A stretch of DNA of 64,000 nt, taken from Rhabdornis inornatus. Lineage: Eukaryota; Chordata; Aves; Passeriformes; Rhabdornithidae. Every line of letters starts with the position of its first letter. The first letter of the stretch is position 1. The position numbers and the translations under genes are program-made. Where the stretch lies: contig VWZS01002022.1 of NCBI GenBank assembly GCA_013397075.1, forward strand, positions 1,587,849 through 1,651,848, written 5' to 3'. Positions 23,841 to 35,245 of this stretch are shown here, one piece after another. The notes below the pieces were generated by a model, which saw only the letters and a program-made list of their open reading frames with translations, ran no database searches and was not told where the DNA came from.

Positions 23841-24070
23841 TGTGCCTGGAGCTTGAGCAGAGAGTCGGCTGGAGCTTTAATTGCTGCTCCCCTGCCTGAC
23901 ATCCATCGGAGATGACATCTTCTGAGCACAGAGCCACAGCCGTCCTTTTGCATATTCCCTCTGTCTGAGCACATCAGGAGAGATGTCACAAGCAGAAAGC
24001 TGGAAGCCCTCGCAGAAGCAGGGAGCCACAGAGATCACTGAAGCCAGCATGAAACATTGGAGAGGTTGGT
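23841..24070. promoter_or_regulatory. Candidate conserved block or untranslated exon
   Basis: Directly after the pyrimidine tract comes unique sequence with GGAGCTTTAATTGCTG and GCATATTCC words. If 23841 is a true exon start, the product would have to be non-coding or a 5' UTR, because all three frames close soon and I see no strong donor nearby. Otherwise this is another enhancer-like block. Confidence 0.2.
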
Positions 24071-27000
24071 AAACCTCGCTTCCACAACGGGTTCGTCCAA
24101 CGCTTTCTGCACTGTTGGTCTCAGGATCGAGCATTTACAGGAACTGACATATCCAAAGTTGCACAGCAATGTTACACCAGGGTTTTTAAACAAAATGAAT
24201 GTTTGTGTTCAACTCCATTACAGTTTCGTGGCTCCCTGTGGGAGGGTGACTTTCCAGTAATTGAGCAAAGATGTTATTTCATAGCATAAGGGACACTGAG
24301 TACTTGCACCATTTTAGACCTGATCTTTGACTGAAAGAAGGAGCTGCTCATAACACAGGGAAAGGAACAGCACAGGCAGCTGAGTCCATGCACTCAATCC
24401 CAAGACCTGACACCAGAACTTCCATACATTCCTTCTCCAGAAGATTCAGGCATTTGAACTTCAGCTCCTGCTCCCACATGGCCTTTCCCCAATTATTTAA
24501 CTAAAATAGTGATTACAGTATCAGCACCTTCCTCATCAATTGATTCTCCTCTAGTCTCTCAGCTATTTAGCTGAATTAGCTATTCAGCTCCTTAATTCCA
24601 CTTTAATCCTGTAAATACACTTCTCCCCAGATCCGCAGATGAAATCCATGAACTACAGAAATGCCAGCATGTCGGTTTCGTTCAGATCAGCAAACAAGAG
24701 GGAACTTCCAGCAGTGGCTGCAAGGACTGAAACTCAATCTGTAGTTCAGGCAAAAACTGCTTGAACTGTGATCCTAGGAAAGTTTGCCCTAGCACTCTAA
24801 ATTGTACAGGGGAGTACAAGAAATAAGGAAATCCTATTGTCCAAGTCCTGTGCAGTATTTCTTTTATATCATCCTTGGCTCACACACGTAATCAGGCGCA
24901 CCAGTAATTGCTTTTGGTTTGCTAAAGCAGCACCTTAAAATGCTTGCAGAAAACAGCACTTTCACCAAACAAGCACATACTCTGCAGCAATTACATGTTC
25001 TATACTCTGATTCATGGTTTTATCTTAATTCAAAAAGTCTTCATTTGAATCTTCCTTCAGTTTAAGGAGTTGTTCTCCTAGAAGATCACTGTATCATTCA
25101 CCAAATGGGCAAGTTGAATAGCAGCAAACTGTTGCTCAAGCCTTCAATCTTACTGCATGGCTCACTTCAGAACATGAGTTCAAAGCCATAAAGGCCTGTC
25201 CTGTTCACATAAGCTCAGCATTCTTCACATGTAATTTAAAAATGCACCACCTCCAAACTCATACAGGAACACATAATGTGCACTTACATACATATCAGCA
25301 ACCGCATGTGGTTCACATTACATGAGAATCAAGAGTGGAGTTTAGAGCAAGAAAATTGCTTTATTTGGTGCCTCTGAGACATTTATTTTAAGGTTTTACC
25401 TGATATGGACCACAATTGTAACAATTTCAAAAAACAAAACAGTAAGAAATTGATAGTTTCAGTGTCTTGTTAAAACCATCAAGTACCAAAGTGTCCATAT
25501 TTCAGTTAACCACCACACAGCGAAACTTTATTTCAGGATTTTCAATGTGTTCACATTTCAAACCTTTTACTCTTCTGTGTTTTCTGTGTTACTACACAGA
25601 GACAATGCAGTTAAGAACAGACCATACTGTGCAGGCATAACACTGCTAAACACGTACAGATCAGGAAGGGCTTCCCAGAGCAAGGTAAGTGTCCTCAGCA
25701 CCATATTCCATATGAAACCACTGAGAGACTAAAAAGGGAAATCAATGTGCTGTATGACCACAGGCAAGTTAAGAACTCATGTTTCCTGGCTCACAAGTCA
25801 CTCTTAGTTCTCATCATACAGGCACTGAAATTGCTCCACTGCACAGACCTGGGACTGATGCTGCTGTTTTGAACACTAAGGTTTTAGTGTCTGCCCACCA
25901 CTATAGTTCCCTTTATATTAAAAATTACCCAAAAGCAGTTAAAATACTTGCAAAGTACTTGAAGTGTGTTTACCTTACCTAGCTACCAACTAGCTATTGA
26001 ATACCTATTCATCTCCACTCTTCTGACCAGTTTCTGATGGACTTTACTAATCACAATAAAAATGTGCATCAGATTTGTGCAGTTCCATTACTAACAGGCT
26101 GTAAATCCTCAAAATAAAGAAGTAACAATGAAAGTCACCACCTGGAATCCAAAAATCTCAGCCAAGCAGGAACCTACCAGAGGCAGGCAGTGAAGCTTTC
26201 TACATGTAGGCTCCACAGAGCTCCACAAGGCTCTCCAAGTCAAAGCACAGTGTGCTGGTAGCACATTCAGTGCGACTCCTACAGACAGTTAAGGTCCACA
26301 TCTACTTGGGGAAGAGATGGTGGGAGTCACTTGGCAGCCTCAATCCCTGCCTGAGAACTGCCTGTGAGTGAACCAGAACTGAAGCCACCTAAAGACTCTT
26401 CCACACTCTCTTCATGCTAACCTGTTCTGGGAAATTACACCTGCCAGTGCAAGACACCACCACATTATTCACTGCCTCTTAAATGGAAACTGCTGCTCTG
26501 AAAAACAGGTCCTCAGACACCACAGGCTCAAATCACAGATTTACACTGTGCTAAAAAAAACGCTATGACTGGTACATAACCCTTACTCTTTGGTCAATAA
26601 AAACTTGATCTTGCAAGATGCAGCCACAGTTCCAGGCTCCCTAAACCCTCCACTAGTCTTACTGGCTCCCAGAGTTCCAGATCTATAGTGCAATTTTAAA
26701 ACGGCACATGTATAAGAAATACAAACCTTATTTCCCCATTTAGAACTGTTACATGGGACAAGGGGTTTTGATTTCAGCAAAAGTGTTTGTTAACAACCTA
26801 TCAGACAGAGAAGCATTTCTGTAACTTGCTTAAATCACTGGAATAAAAGCAGACAAGATAACCAGGAAAAGGGCTCCTGAATGAATTACTGTGAATTACC
26901 AGGTTGGCCCAGGAAAAGCAGTTCCAGGTTTTAGAGATAAGGCAGCCATGTACATATAAAATGGGAAAAAAGTGTTAATAAAGAAAAGAAAACAGGGAAT

Positions 27001-28043
27001 TATGGAGTTGCTATGCCAAATTCAAAGGACAGCCATACTGATGGGCACAAGTGAGCACAGAGAGCGGTTTCAAAGTAAAACTCCAAGTGTGTATTTGTGC
27101 TCATGTGCTTGTGCATTACTACACAGAGATTAGAGCACACCACCCCAGGTCAGTATTTGCCTTCCCTACTTTGATGCTGTGACACGTTACCCTGAGCACA
27201 CACACAGCCATTTCAGAGTATATGAACCTGAACAGACAGCTAAGGAAGGGCTGATTTGACTCACTGAGGGTAACAAAGGAGAGGACAGTAAACTGTTTGT
27301 CCTACTGGGAATAATTGGCAGGGGTTTTATTCCACCCATCTTAATAAAAAAATCACTTGGTGCTAAAGGAGGCACCAAGAAAGCACCAAAACATGGGTTT
27401 GCTGATCAGCTGAAGCTAAGTACAAGATCACAGGCAAAGAATGAGTTTTAACAATTTTAAAACTTCTTCCCTTCAACCAGGAGACCTGCAATTTTTCAAC
27501 AAGGATTGTTACATTGGAAAAATTGCAATCACCTTTTATGGCTTTGCTTTATAAAGTTCTAAGATCAGAAGTCATCAGCGCATTTGATTTTTCTATCTTC
27601 CCTAAGATCTGTATTAAAAGGAATAATTCATTCCCTGTGAGTTCCCTCAAAAGTAGCTAAGGTGGGAAGCTTGCCTAGCTGCACACAGAATGGGATGCAT
27701 TCCCTCTTATTTATCTGGAAGTTAGCACAGATCCTTCTTGTCACAATCTTGTGTTCCTAACCACACCACCACATTTTAAACACTGCATGCAATCATCTGT
27801 TTGAAATCTCAACCAAGCAAAACTGGTGCTGTATTTCTGACAGGGAAGAACCATTCTCATTTACCTCTATTGTTTTTAATCCTGGAGCCCTAAAAGGACA
27901 ATTTAAATGTCAGTTATTGAATTGTTTCACTGCTAATTATTATTCAAGTATTTTTGCTGAAATTTGTGTCCCACAGCAAGAGTGCCCGCTATTGTTCCAC
28001 ATGCTGGTATGGAAATTCTACGCAGATTCCAAAAAGGAACAAC
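24071..28043. other. Non-coding stretch, no gene seen
   Basis: Ordinary AT-rich sequence for 4 kb. The one structured spot is the AGCT-rich palindrome at 24569-24589. No repeat family, exon or CpG patch recognised. Confidence 0.5.
24561..24589. other. AGCTATT repeats and palindrome
   Basis: AGCTGAAT (24569-24576) and ATTCAGCT (24582-24589) are perfect inverted copies around a 5-nt spacer, and AGCTATT occurs directly repeated at 24561 and 24578. Short, possibly chance. Confidence 0.5.
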
Positions 28044-28113
28044 CCCACCCTTTTTTTTGTTTTGTTTCTTTCTTCCTTTCTTCTTTCCTTCCTTCCTTTT
28101 CTCTCTTTCTCCT
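28044..28113. repeat. Pyrimidine simple repeat (TTCC/TTTC)n
   Basis: Plus strand is almost only T and C, with TTTC and TTCC units. The minus strand is a GAAA/GGAA-type tract. Low complexity. Confidence 0.75.
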
Positions 28114-28255
28114 ACACGTAGCCCATATCAATCTCTCCATCCAAATCTATACAGATCTTCACAAACAGGAGAGCCGGGATAACAAGAAAGGAGGGATCTT
28201 TCCCTGGCACTGTTGGCTCAAGAGGCTCAAATAACTCCCAGGAGGGCAATGTGTA

Positions 28256-28270
28256 CATACACACACACAC
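28256..28270. repeat. (CA)n microsatellite
   Basis: CATACACACACACAC. Short array, likely variable between individuals. Confidence 0.75.
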
Positions 28271-30690
28271 TCCCCACACATAGTCTCAGCTGCAGAGTTC
28301 CCACAGCTCCAGATGAAGCTTCTCAACAGAAACTTCTGTTTTCATACTCAGGATGTAGATTTTTGTTTTGACAGCAGTAACCAAAAAAGGAAAGTGTGAA
28401 GACAGCTCAAGAGAAAGACTATTCAATATCACAATCAGTAAGGGACAGACTGTGTGGTGTATTTTGTACATTCCCCCCCATAAAATTCTCTTCATTTCAG
28501 TAGAACAGCTACAGAACTCCCCACCTTCTATTCCACAACAAGATTCCCTTTCCCATGGCTTCATCTGCAGGTCAGGAAGGAGAGACATGAACATGACTGC
28601 CTGCAGCTTGTGCTGGTGCAGGCCAGAACCTACGTGGAGGGTGCTGTACCAGACCCTCAACCTTTTTCTTCACCAGTATCAGCTCACCTATGGAAACTGA
28701 ACATCAGTGACAATAAGTTAAAGACACTCCAAGCATCTTGAAATCTCCCCATTCTCAATCACGCACAGAATCCAACTGCCTTTCCCTCTCACACCCACTC
28801 TAAACCTTATATACTTGCTTACATAGTGCATGAGGAAAAGCAAAACCACTGATCACTCTTGCCTGTCATATTTTCCATGGTTTAGGATTTGAGCAGTCAG
28901 TGACCCTCAATTTCAGCTGTGTGTGAGTATCTGACAGGATCCAGGTTGCTTCCAACAACCAGGCACACTGATTAGTGGAGACTCAACTGAAAACTGATCA
29001 CTAGAGATGTTCATGAACGTCCTCTTCTACAGGGAAAACAAGCTACAAAATGAGACCATTTTTTGTTGCTTCTTAGACTTTAATTTTAAAATCGTAACCT
29101 ACTCACAGACAAGAAGGCAGCTTTGTTCCCATGCAAATGCAGTATTACAGAGCCACTATTACAGAGTAAAGATATCCTCAGGTGGCATAAGGAAAGGAAG
29201 AGATTCTCGAAAAAAGCCATTTCCACAGCACTGACAATACACTTGAAAGGCTTTGAAGACCTTTGTATTCAGGAAAAGGCTGTAGGCAGATACACACAAT
29301 AAAACCTAAGAATTTCTCAGAAATACATTGAAGTGATTAGTTCAGTCAACTCACTCAGGCTGGAAGACCAAGACCACACAGAGGGATGTTTGTCTGGGAC
29401 TCAAGCTTCAAAATCCTTGCTTAGAGTAATGACAAAAGACAATATGTTAGTTTAAGGAGGATCCTCACTCTCCCATTGCAGTGAAACCCTCCAATCAGCA
29501 CTGACATCATAGCACAGGTAGCATTTGCATCCTGAAGGAAGGTAAAAGTTAAGTTTCTCAAACTCTAAAAAGGAGGAAGAGAAAATTAAGGAATCATCCA
29601 GAAGGTAGAGAAAACATATCTGAAAGCCATATTCAAGTTAGCCTAATTTTACTTTATTTTTTACTGATATTTTACAGGATGTTGGGGGAATCCTGTGCAA
29701 ATGCTAAACACTGTTTCTTCAACAACAAGAAAAAGCCCATTACAGTGGACTGTCCCATCTGCTGTACTAGCTCCAATCTATAGCCTGCCTTCAGCAGAAC
29801 CAAAGACCTAAGTGCAACAGAAAAAAGCAAAACTAATTAAGTAAAATTACCAGGCTTAAAACAATTCAGAAGTGCAAATGCTAAGGTAGTGCTAATCCAT
29901 TCCTCCAGTAAAGCTCCCTCTTTTAGCATGGGGATTTTCAGTACTACTGCACTGAGTGCCCTCACCTCTGGAGGGACAGGGATGTATCAGCAGTTACAAG
30001 TGCCACTAAATATCCAATCCTTGTGGAATTAAAACAGGTTGTGCCATTATAAATTTTAGCACATGGTTAAACTCGTGATTCTTCCCCTCAGCTTCTGTGT
30101 TTTTATCGCACTAGAAAACCTCAACCAATCATGGACATGCACCACACTTGTCTCAGTTTTCCATTCCTGCTCCCAAGCTCCTCATACATCTCTGACTGCT
30201 GTCAGATAAAGCTCTGCTAGAGGACAGGACTGCAGCACAGTGACCAAGGCTGTCCTTGCCCCTTGGAACATATTTCCCAAAGAAGCACAGCAACTCCATC
30301 TCCCTTTGCGCCAGACAGGTCTCTGCACCTGACTCTGACAGAAACTAAACACATGGTTCAGAGCAGTGTTAGTGTATTAGAACAAACAGAGATGCACATC
30401 CATGAACTCACGGCAGATGGAAATCTGTGAGACAGCATTTTATGTATTCACTCATGCATGCCTACATGCAAACCATCCTTAGCTCATTCTCTGGAATAGA
30501 TCTCTAAAATCCCATTCATCTCCAGAAAAAGTAACACTTCATACACAAAAGATTCTTGCACTCTTATCTTCTTGAGTAGATAAAAGGAAATTTTCACTAA
30601 ATTTGTAATCTCATTGCAAAATACTAACTTCTTAAAATATTTCAGCTAGTGTGAAATAGGGTTTATTAAGTCACCATCCATGGGGATCAT
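28271..30690. other. Non-coding stretch, no gene seen
   Basis: Short frames on both strands near 28286-28700 (110 and 124 codons) overlap in antisense and have no family match. Nothing else recognised. Confidence 0.5.
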
Positions 30691-30696
30691 ATGAAA

Positions 30697-30790
30697 TGTC
30701 AACCTCCCATCCATCCCCCTCCTCTTGCTCTCCCTGCCCCCCCTTCTCTTTCACTCCCTTCTTAACCCCTCCCTGGTTCCTCTGAGCTCC
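30697..30790 (+). repeat. Pyrimidine-rich tract
   Basis: C/T-rich low-complexity run including CCTGCCCCCCCTTCTC. It precedes the next enhancer-like block as the tract at 23533 does. Confidence 0.55.
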
Positions 30791-30794
30791 CCCT

Positions 30795-31060
30795 GTCCCA
30801 GCCAGAGCAGCTAAAGACATTACTGACAGACACAAAAGGCGGCAGAAATCAAATAAAAGGCAAACGCAGCAGCCGCAGGTCAGCCTTGTATAAATATTTA
30901 TGCTGGAGGAAGGCTCAGTGCCTGAGTAATGACCTTGTGGCTGGTATTAATAGAGATAATGTGAGTCTGTAAAGACATGCTGCCAGAGAGAGGGAGAATT
31001 TGGAGGGTTATAAATCTCTGCGTCGGGCTGCAATGCTGGCTGACCTTTACACTGCTCTCT
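30795..31060. promoter_or_regulatory. Candidate conserved non-coding block
   Basis: Contains a palindromic TAAATATTTA (30891-30900) inside TATAAATATTTATGC, which fits a MEF2-like site, plus CAAATAAAAGGC, GGTATTAATAGAGATAATG and GGGTTATAAATC. The sequence is unique and lacks a supported frame. A muscle-type enhancer is one guess, but the motif alone proves little. Confidence 0.3.
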
Positions 31061-33199
31061 CTCCTGCCTTCCATCTTTCTTCTTCCTTCTTTCAATAAGA
31101 GATTGGTACAGCACATTAGCAAGGGGAGGAGTCCCCAAATCCAAACCATTTGCACAAGAGGATTTGATGCAAGTCAAAATTCCCACAGCAACAAAAATCA
31201 GAGCAAGGAATCCAATACATGCAGTGTTTACCTCTATGACACATGCAGACCTGCACAGACTCCCCTGTGCACACACCTCTGTGCTGATCAAAAATCATGG
31301 ATAGAAACATGTGCTTATACTTTTCATGACTTGTCTGAATGCGTGTAAATGCATATATGCATCTATATAGTTATATATCTATGTAAGTATACATATAAAC
31401 AGAAACTCTTTGTGCCACATGTATGGATGGTCTCAAAAGTAATCTGCACTCTCTTGTACCTACACAACAATCATGGCAGAGGAGAGCTGCAAACAGCGAC
31501 TTTAATGAAAATTTGGGGCCCTACTGAGAGGGATTGAAGTATCTTCTGAATTTCTGCCACATACAGACCTGCAACAAGAGGTTTCAGTAGCAGATGAAGG
31601 AGAGGTAGGAGCAAGGTTTTGATCCAAGGTACAAGATATCAACCTCAAGCACTGCTGTCTCTTATTAAAAGCTGCTCCTACTGCCACCTAAGCTCCAGTG
31701 GAAATCTCCAAATTATTATAAAGTGACTAGGACTGAGATCTGAAACAGCCACAACAATTCCCTCTTGGGTGAGCATTACTGGGCCATTAGTCTTGAGTCC
31801 CCAGAAGATTAACCCTTCGGCTTTCATCATGTATCATGTCACCTGTGCTTCAGGCAGACACTCAGAAATGCATGCTATGGAAAACAGCAGCATTCAAACT
31901 ACAATTGTGGGGCTAAAAGATGGAGGAGAGAAAATAACAATTTTGTGGGGTTTGCTGGCTTTCCTCTGTAACACTTGAGTAAAAAGAAAGCGAGAAACCA
32001 CAGCAAATGTGCATAAAGTTCCATTTGATAGGCACTTAGTCTTTAATATAGATTTATGTCTCTTGGATTTTTCTCCTGAAAGAAACTCCCAACCAGCCAA
32101 GCTTATTAATATTTGATAGGAAAGTAATTTGGTAGAAACAGGCTCCACAATCTTTTTAATTCAAACATCTAAATGATAACTTTGTTATTTTACTGTTCAG
32201 TGACTCAGAGTTGGAGCTGTGTTTTGCTGGGTCATGTACAAAGTAAGATACAGAAAGTTCAAAGTAGGGACAGACCATACAACACTGTTGGTGGGAAGCT
32301 GGACAGTAGAAACCTTAGAGCCTCAGGAGCAGTACTGGACCCACAGACTGGGTTTTATATAATGTCATTCTGAGGCCCAGCAGGTATCAGCTACCTGAGA
32401 AAATGTTTCAGGAGGAGGGCAGACTGAAAACATGCTGCTGAGTTCTTGGAGAGACAGCAAAAGGCAGACAGAACCAGCCAAGCTCACTATGGTCAGGCAA
32501 CAGCACCTCAATTAGTCTGACACACAGCTCACCTAAGAACACCAGAGAACGACCGCTGATGTTACTGAACACTTCTGGCACCAGCATCACCTAATCCTTG
32601 TTCTGTGGTATTTGCCTCAATCTCTATGTTGGCCATGTCCAGGACTCTTTCCTTGAGTTTCTGTTCATTTCTCCTCTGCACTGATGATTTTCATCATCAC
32701 TGCAGTAACAGAAATCTTAACCTACCATGGCAGAATAGTGTCAACAAGTATCCAGAGTATAAACAACATAAGCTGTTACAAAGTCTCTCTATCTCTGTTC
32801 TAATAAACTCACAATATTAGAATTCACAAAACAACCTCACAGGACGTGGGTAGTTTTTCTATTCCCATTTCATTCTACATGAGCTTCATTCAAAGTGTTA
32901 CATGAAAACTAAAAATCAGTTCCAATAATATTGTCCTCTCTGAAAGGTTAAGTTGTTACCAAATTGCCGATCCTTATTTCACCATTTGAATCATTTGGGA
33001 TCCCGACCTTTTTCCCTACAAGGCATTTGTTCCATGTATTACTTGTTTTGATTTTTGAGCTATGCTGCAACTACCCTGTAGGCCAGGATTTGCAAGAACT
33101 TCCCTAATATATGCAGACATCCCTAGCCTAGGGATATTCCAAGAAGTTACTAAGTACATAGATGTCTGTGAAAGTTCTGATTCTTTGGTTGGTGTATAA
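31061..33199. other. Non-coding stretch, no gene seen
   Basis: Includes an AT microsatellite-like run at 31348-31396. Frames of 114 and 123 codons overlap in antisense near 30950-31350 without family match. Confidence 0.5.
31348..31396. repeat. AT-rich microsatellite-like run
   Basis: Imperfect TA/ATAT/GCATATATGC units. Degenerate. Confidence 0.6.
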
Positions 33200-33260
33200 T
33201 ACATGGTTAATGCCTAATTAGCCCATTAATGGATAATTCATGGTTAGATATTCACAAATG
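33200..33260. promoter_or_regulatory. Cluster of homeodomain-type TAAT sites
   Basis: Within 50 bp there are TTAATG, the palindrome CTAATTAG, ATTAATGG and ATAATTC, and the octamer CATGGTTA is repeated at 33202 and 33239. Such spacing is typical of homeodomain-bound elements, though AT-rich DNA produces TAAT words often. Confidence 0.25.
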
Positions 33261-34429
33261 TAAGAACAAACAAAAGCTATATGTTGAAACTCTTAAATCA
33301 TGGAACTAAACTATGTCATACAAAAAGGAGAATGCATTATTTCTTCAGGAAGACAAACACAGGGCCAGGCGACCACTGGGCAGCACAGAGCATCACCACT
33401 GCAAGAAGCAAAGCTTGTCAATCATCTAAGAGAAGAACCAAACGCTTGATCACCAGGCTAGGGGATACAGCAATGTGAGAAGATAAAGGTTTGTGGCTTA
33501 ATTCTGTCTCTTCTGAATAGGTTCTTCATAGAAGAGTACAGGGCTGTGTAACAGAAAGACAGATTGACACTCTCAAGTAGTCCCATATTTTTTGGTCTGT
33601 GAGAGAGCTGGATGTCACTAACAGAGCCTGTGACACAGGTACATGCACAGCCATACGGAGACACAAACACACCACGCAAGGATGAGGAGCATCTCAGAGT
33701 GTACACAGTCATTTCCAAACATCAGACTCCTCTCAGCAACGTTGTTTCCCTGTAGAAATCCAAGTGAATGATAGCAGACAGGAAAGATACATCACAACAG
33801 AGGATCATCCCTCATACTATACAAGTACTTTATATAAACTGGAAGAGCTCCAAGAGGAATTTTATGAGCTCAACCCCACACCACCTCAAAGCCCAAGATA
33901 AGACTGCCACTCAACAAATGTTTGAATTATTCTGCATTTAAGTCAAGATCTAAGCACTGGAATGAAGCTTTCCCAAGCATGTTTCATTATTTCTGAACCA
34001 CAGTTTCATTTGGACACACAAATTTTATTCATTTTAGGGGATGGATGTTTGAGCAAGTCTTTCCCTACTGCTGAGCTATTTACAGAAGGACTGTTCCTCA
34101 AGCAAAAAACCCCATCTCTGAAGATCAAAAAAGCGTTTTCCTGCAAATTTGAGCAACTGCTACATATCCCAGTACAATTAACATGTTTTTCTATAACATT
34201 CCAGGAAGTAGAAACACCGTAGTATTTCAGTGACCCACTACAGAGCACAAATATATACACAAAGCCCCCAAGCAAAGAGAAACCAGATGCAAACTGTACA
34301 AGGCTACTCATATTGGCAGAAATCTCTCCATATAAAGTGGCTGCTGAGCAATTGAAAACAATGAATACGTTCCTAAAATATGCCTACTTGTGCATAATTC
34401 ATGAACAGAAACAAGCACTAAATCCATTG
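33261..34429. other. Non-coding stretch, no gene seen
   Basis: Ordinary sequence. Antisense pair of frames (86 and 101 codons) near 33960-34310 without family match. Confidence 0.5.
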
Positions 34430-34590
34430 GATAAATTGTGGACTATGAATCGTTTGCCCTGCTCTAATTATAATTCCATTTCAGTCTACTAATGGTACCA
34501 TAAACCATTTGAGTTTCACCCTTGTGGTTTATTGCCTCATTAGCTCTCCTTTGAAGTAATTAATGCTTTGTCTACCTGACTAGAGCTCCC
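34430..34590. promoter_or_regulatory. Candidate conserved non-coding block
   Basis: Rich in CTCTAATTATAATTCC, CTACTAATGG, CTCATTAGC and AGTAATTAATGC in unique sequence. Four or more homeodomain-type cores within 150 bp. No coding frame. Confidence 0.28.
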
Positions 34591-35030
34591 ATGGTGGCTA
34601 TGGGTGAGATCCAATGAACTCCATGCACCCAGCAGACCTGGAACTCCTGCTCAAGTGGGAGACTTCCAGCTCTTTGGGGACTGGGGCTTTCTGTGCTCTT
34701 GTCTATACAACACTTCCCATAACAGCCCATACTGACATACATACCTGACTACCATTTTTGAAGGCTACCATAAAATGGACTTAAATCTAGGTATGGTTTA
34801 CTGTATTTCTAGGACAATGACATCAGGTAGAATTGTTGAGGAGAGGTGCATTATTATCCAAGCCAGCACTTTCCAGTGATACTGTTTTCATAAATATTCT
34901 CATGTAAACAATCAGCAGATCTTGGGTTGATTTGTCTAAAGCTAATACCTTGAGCCTAGCTTCACTTAAAAAAGCCTCTTGTTTTCACCCATTCCTCTCC
35001 TTTCCCCAGCTAGCCAGAGATCTCCTTAAT
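34591..35030. other. Non-coding stretch, no gene seen
   Basis: Ordinary sequence, no repeat or exon recognised. Confidence 0.5.
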
Positions 35031-35045
35031 CCAACAGAGGGCAAT
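35031..35045 (+). promoter_or_regulatory. CTCF-like site
   Basis: CCAACAGAGGGCAAT agrees with the core CTCF pattern CCASYAGRKGGCRSY at 13 of 15 positions (A for S at position 4 and A for S at position 14 are off). If bound it could anchor a loop with plus-strand orientation. Motif evidence only. Confidence 0.25.
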
Positions 35046-35129
35046 CCTAAACTTGGGCACAAAATATACTCTCAAAGCATAGCAAGCCCCATGGTTGGAT
35101 TCAAACTGGACCACACATGAGAAATTCAA

Positions 35130-35245
35130 TAAACATCATTCGTCAGAAGCCTTTGTTGGCTCACAGCTGTATTTATTTATAGGCTCCCTTGTTATTTATT
35201 GGTCCTTGTGCTCTATATAAAAGCAGTGCAAAGGAACAGTGGTCC
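35130..35245. promoter_or_regulatory. Candidate conserved non-coding block
   Basis: Contains two SOX-like words on the minus strand (CCTTTGTTGG and CCCTTGTTAT on plus), TATTTATTTATAGG and a TATATAAAAGC TATA-like word at about 35213. The TATA-like word has no supported downstream exon. Confidence 0.23.

Noticed and set aside
23435..23915. Two overlapping frames of 139-154 codons
   Set aside because: They are translations of the polypyrimidine tract; the proline/serine/phenylalanine content follows from composition.
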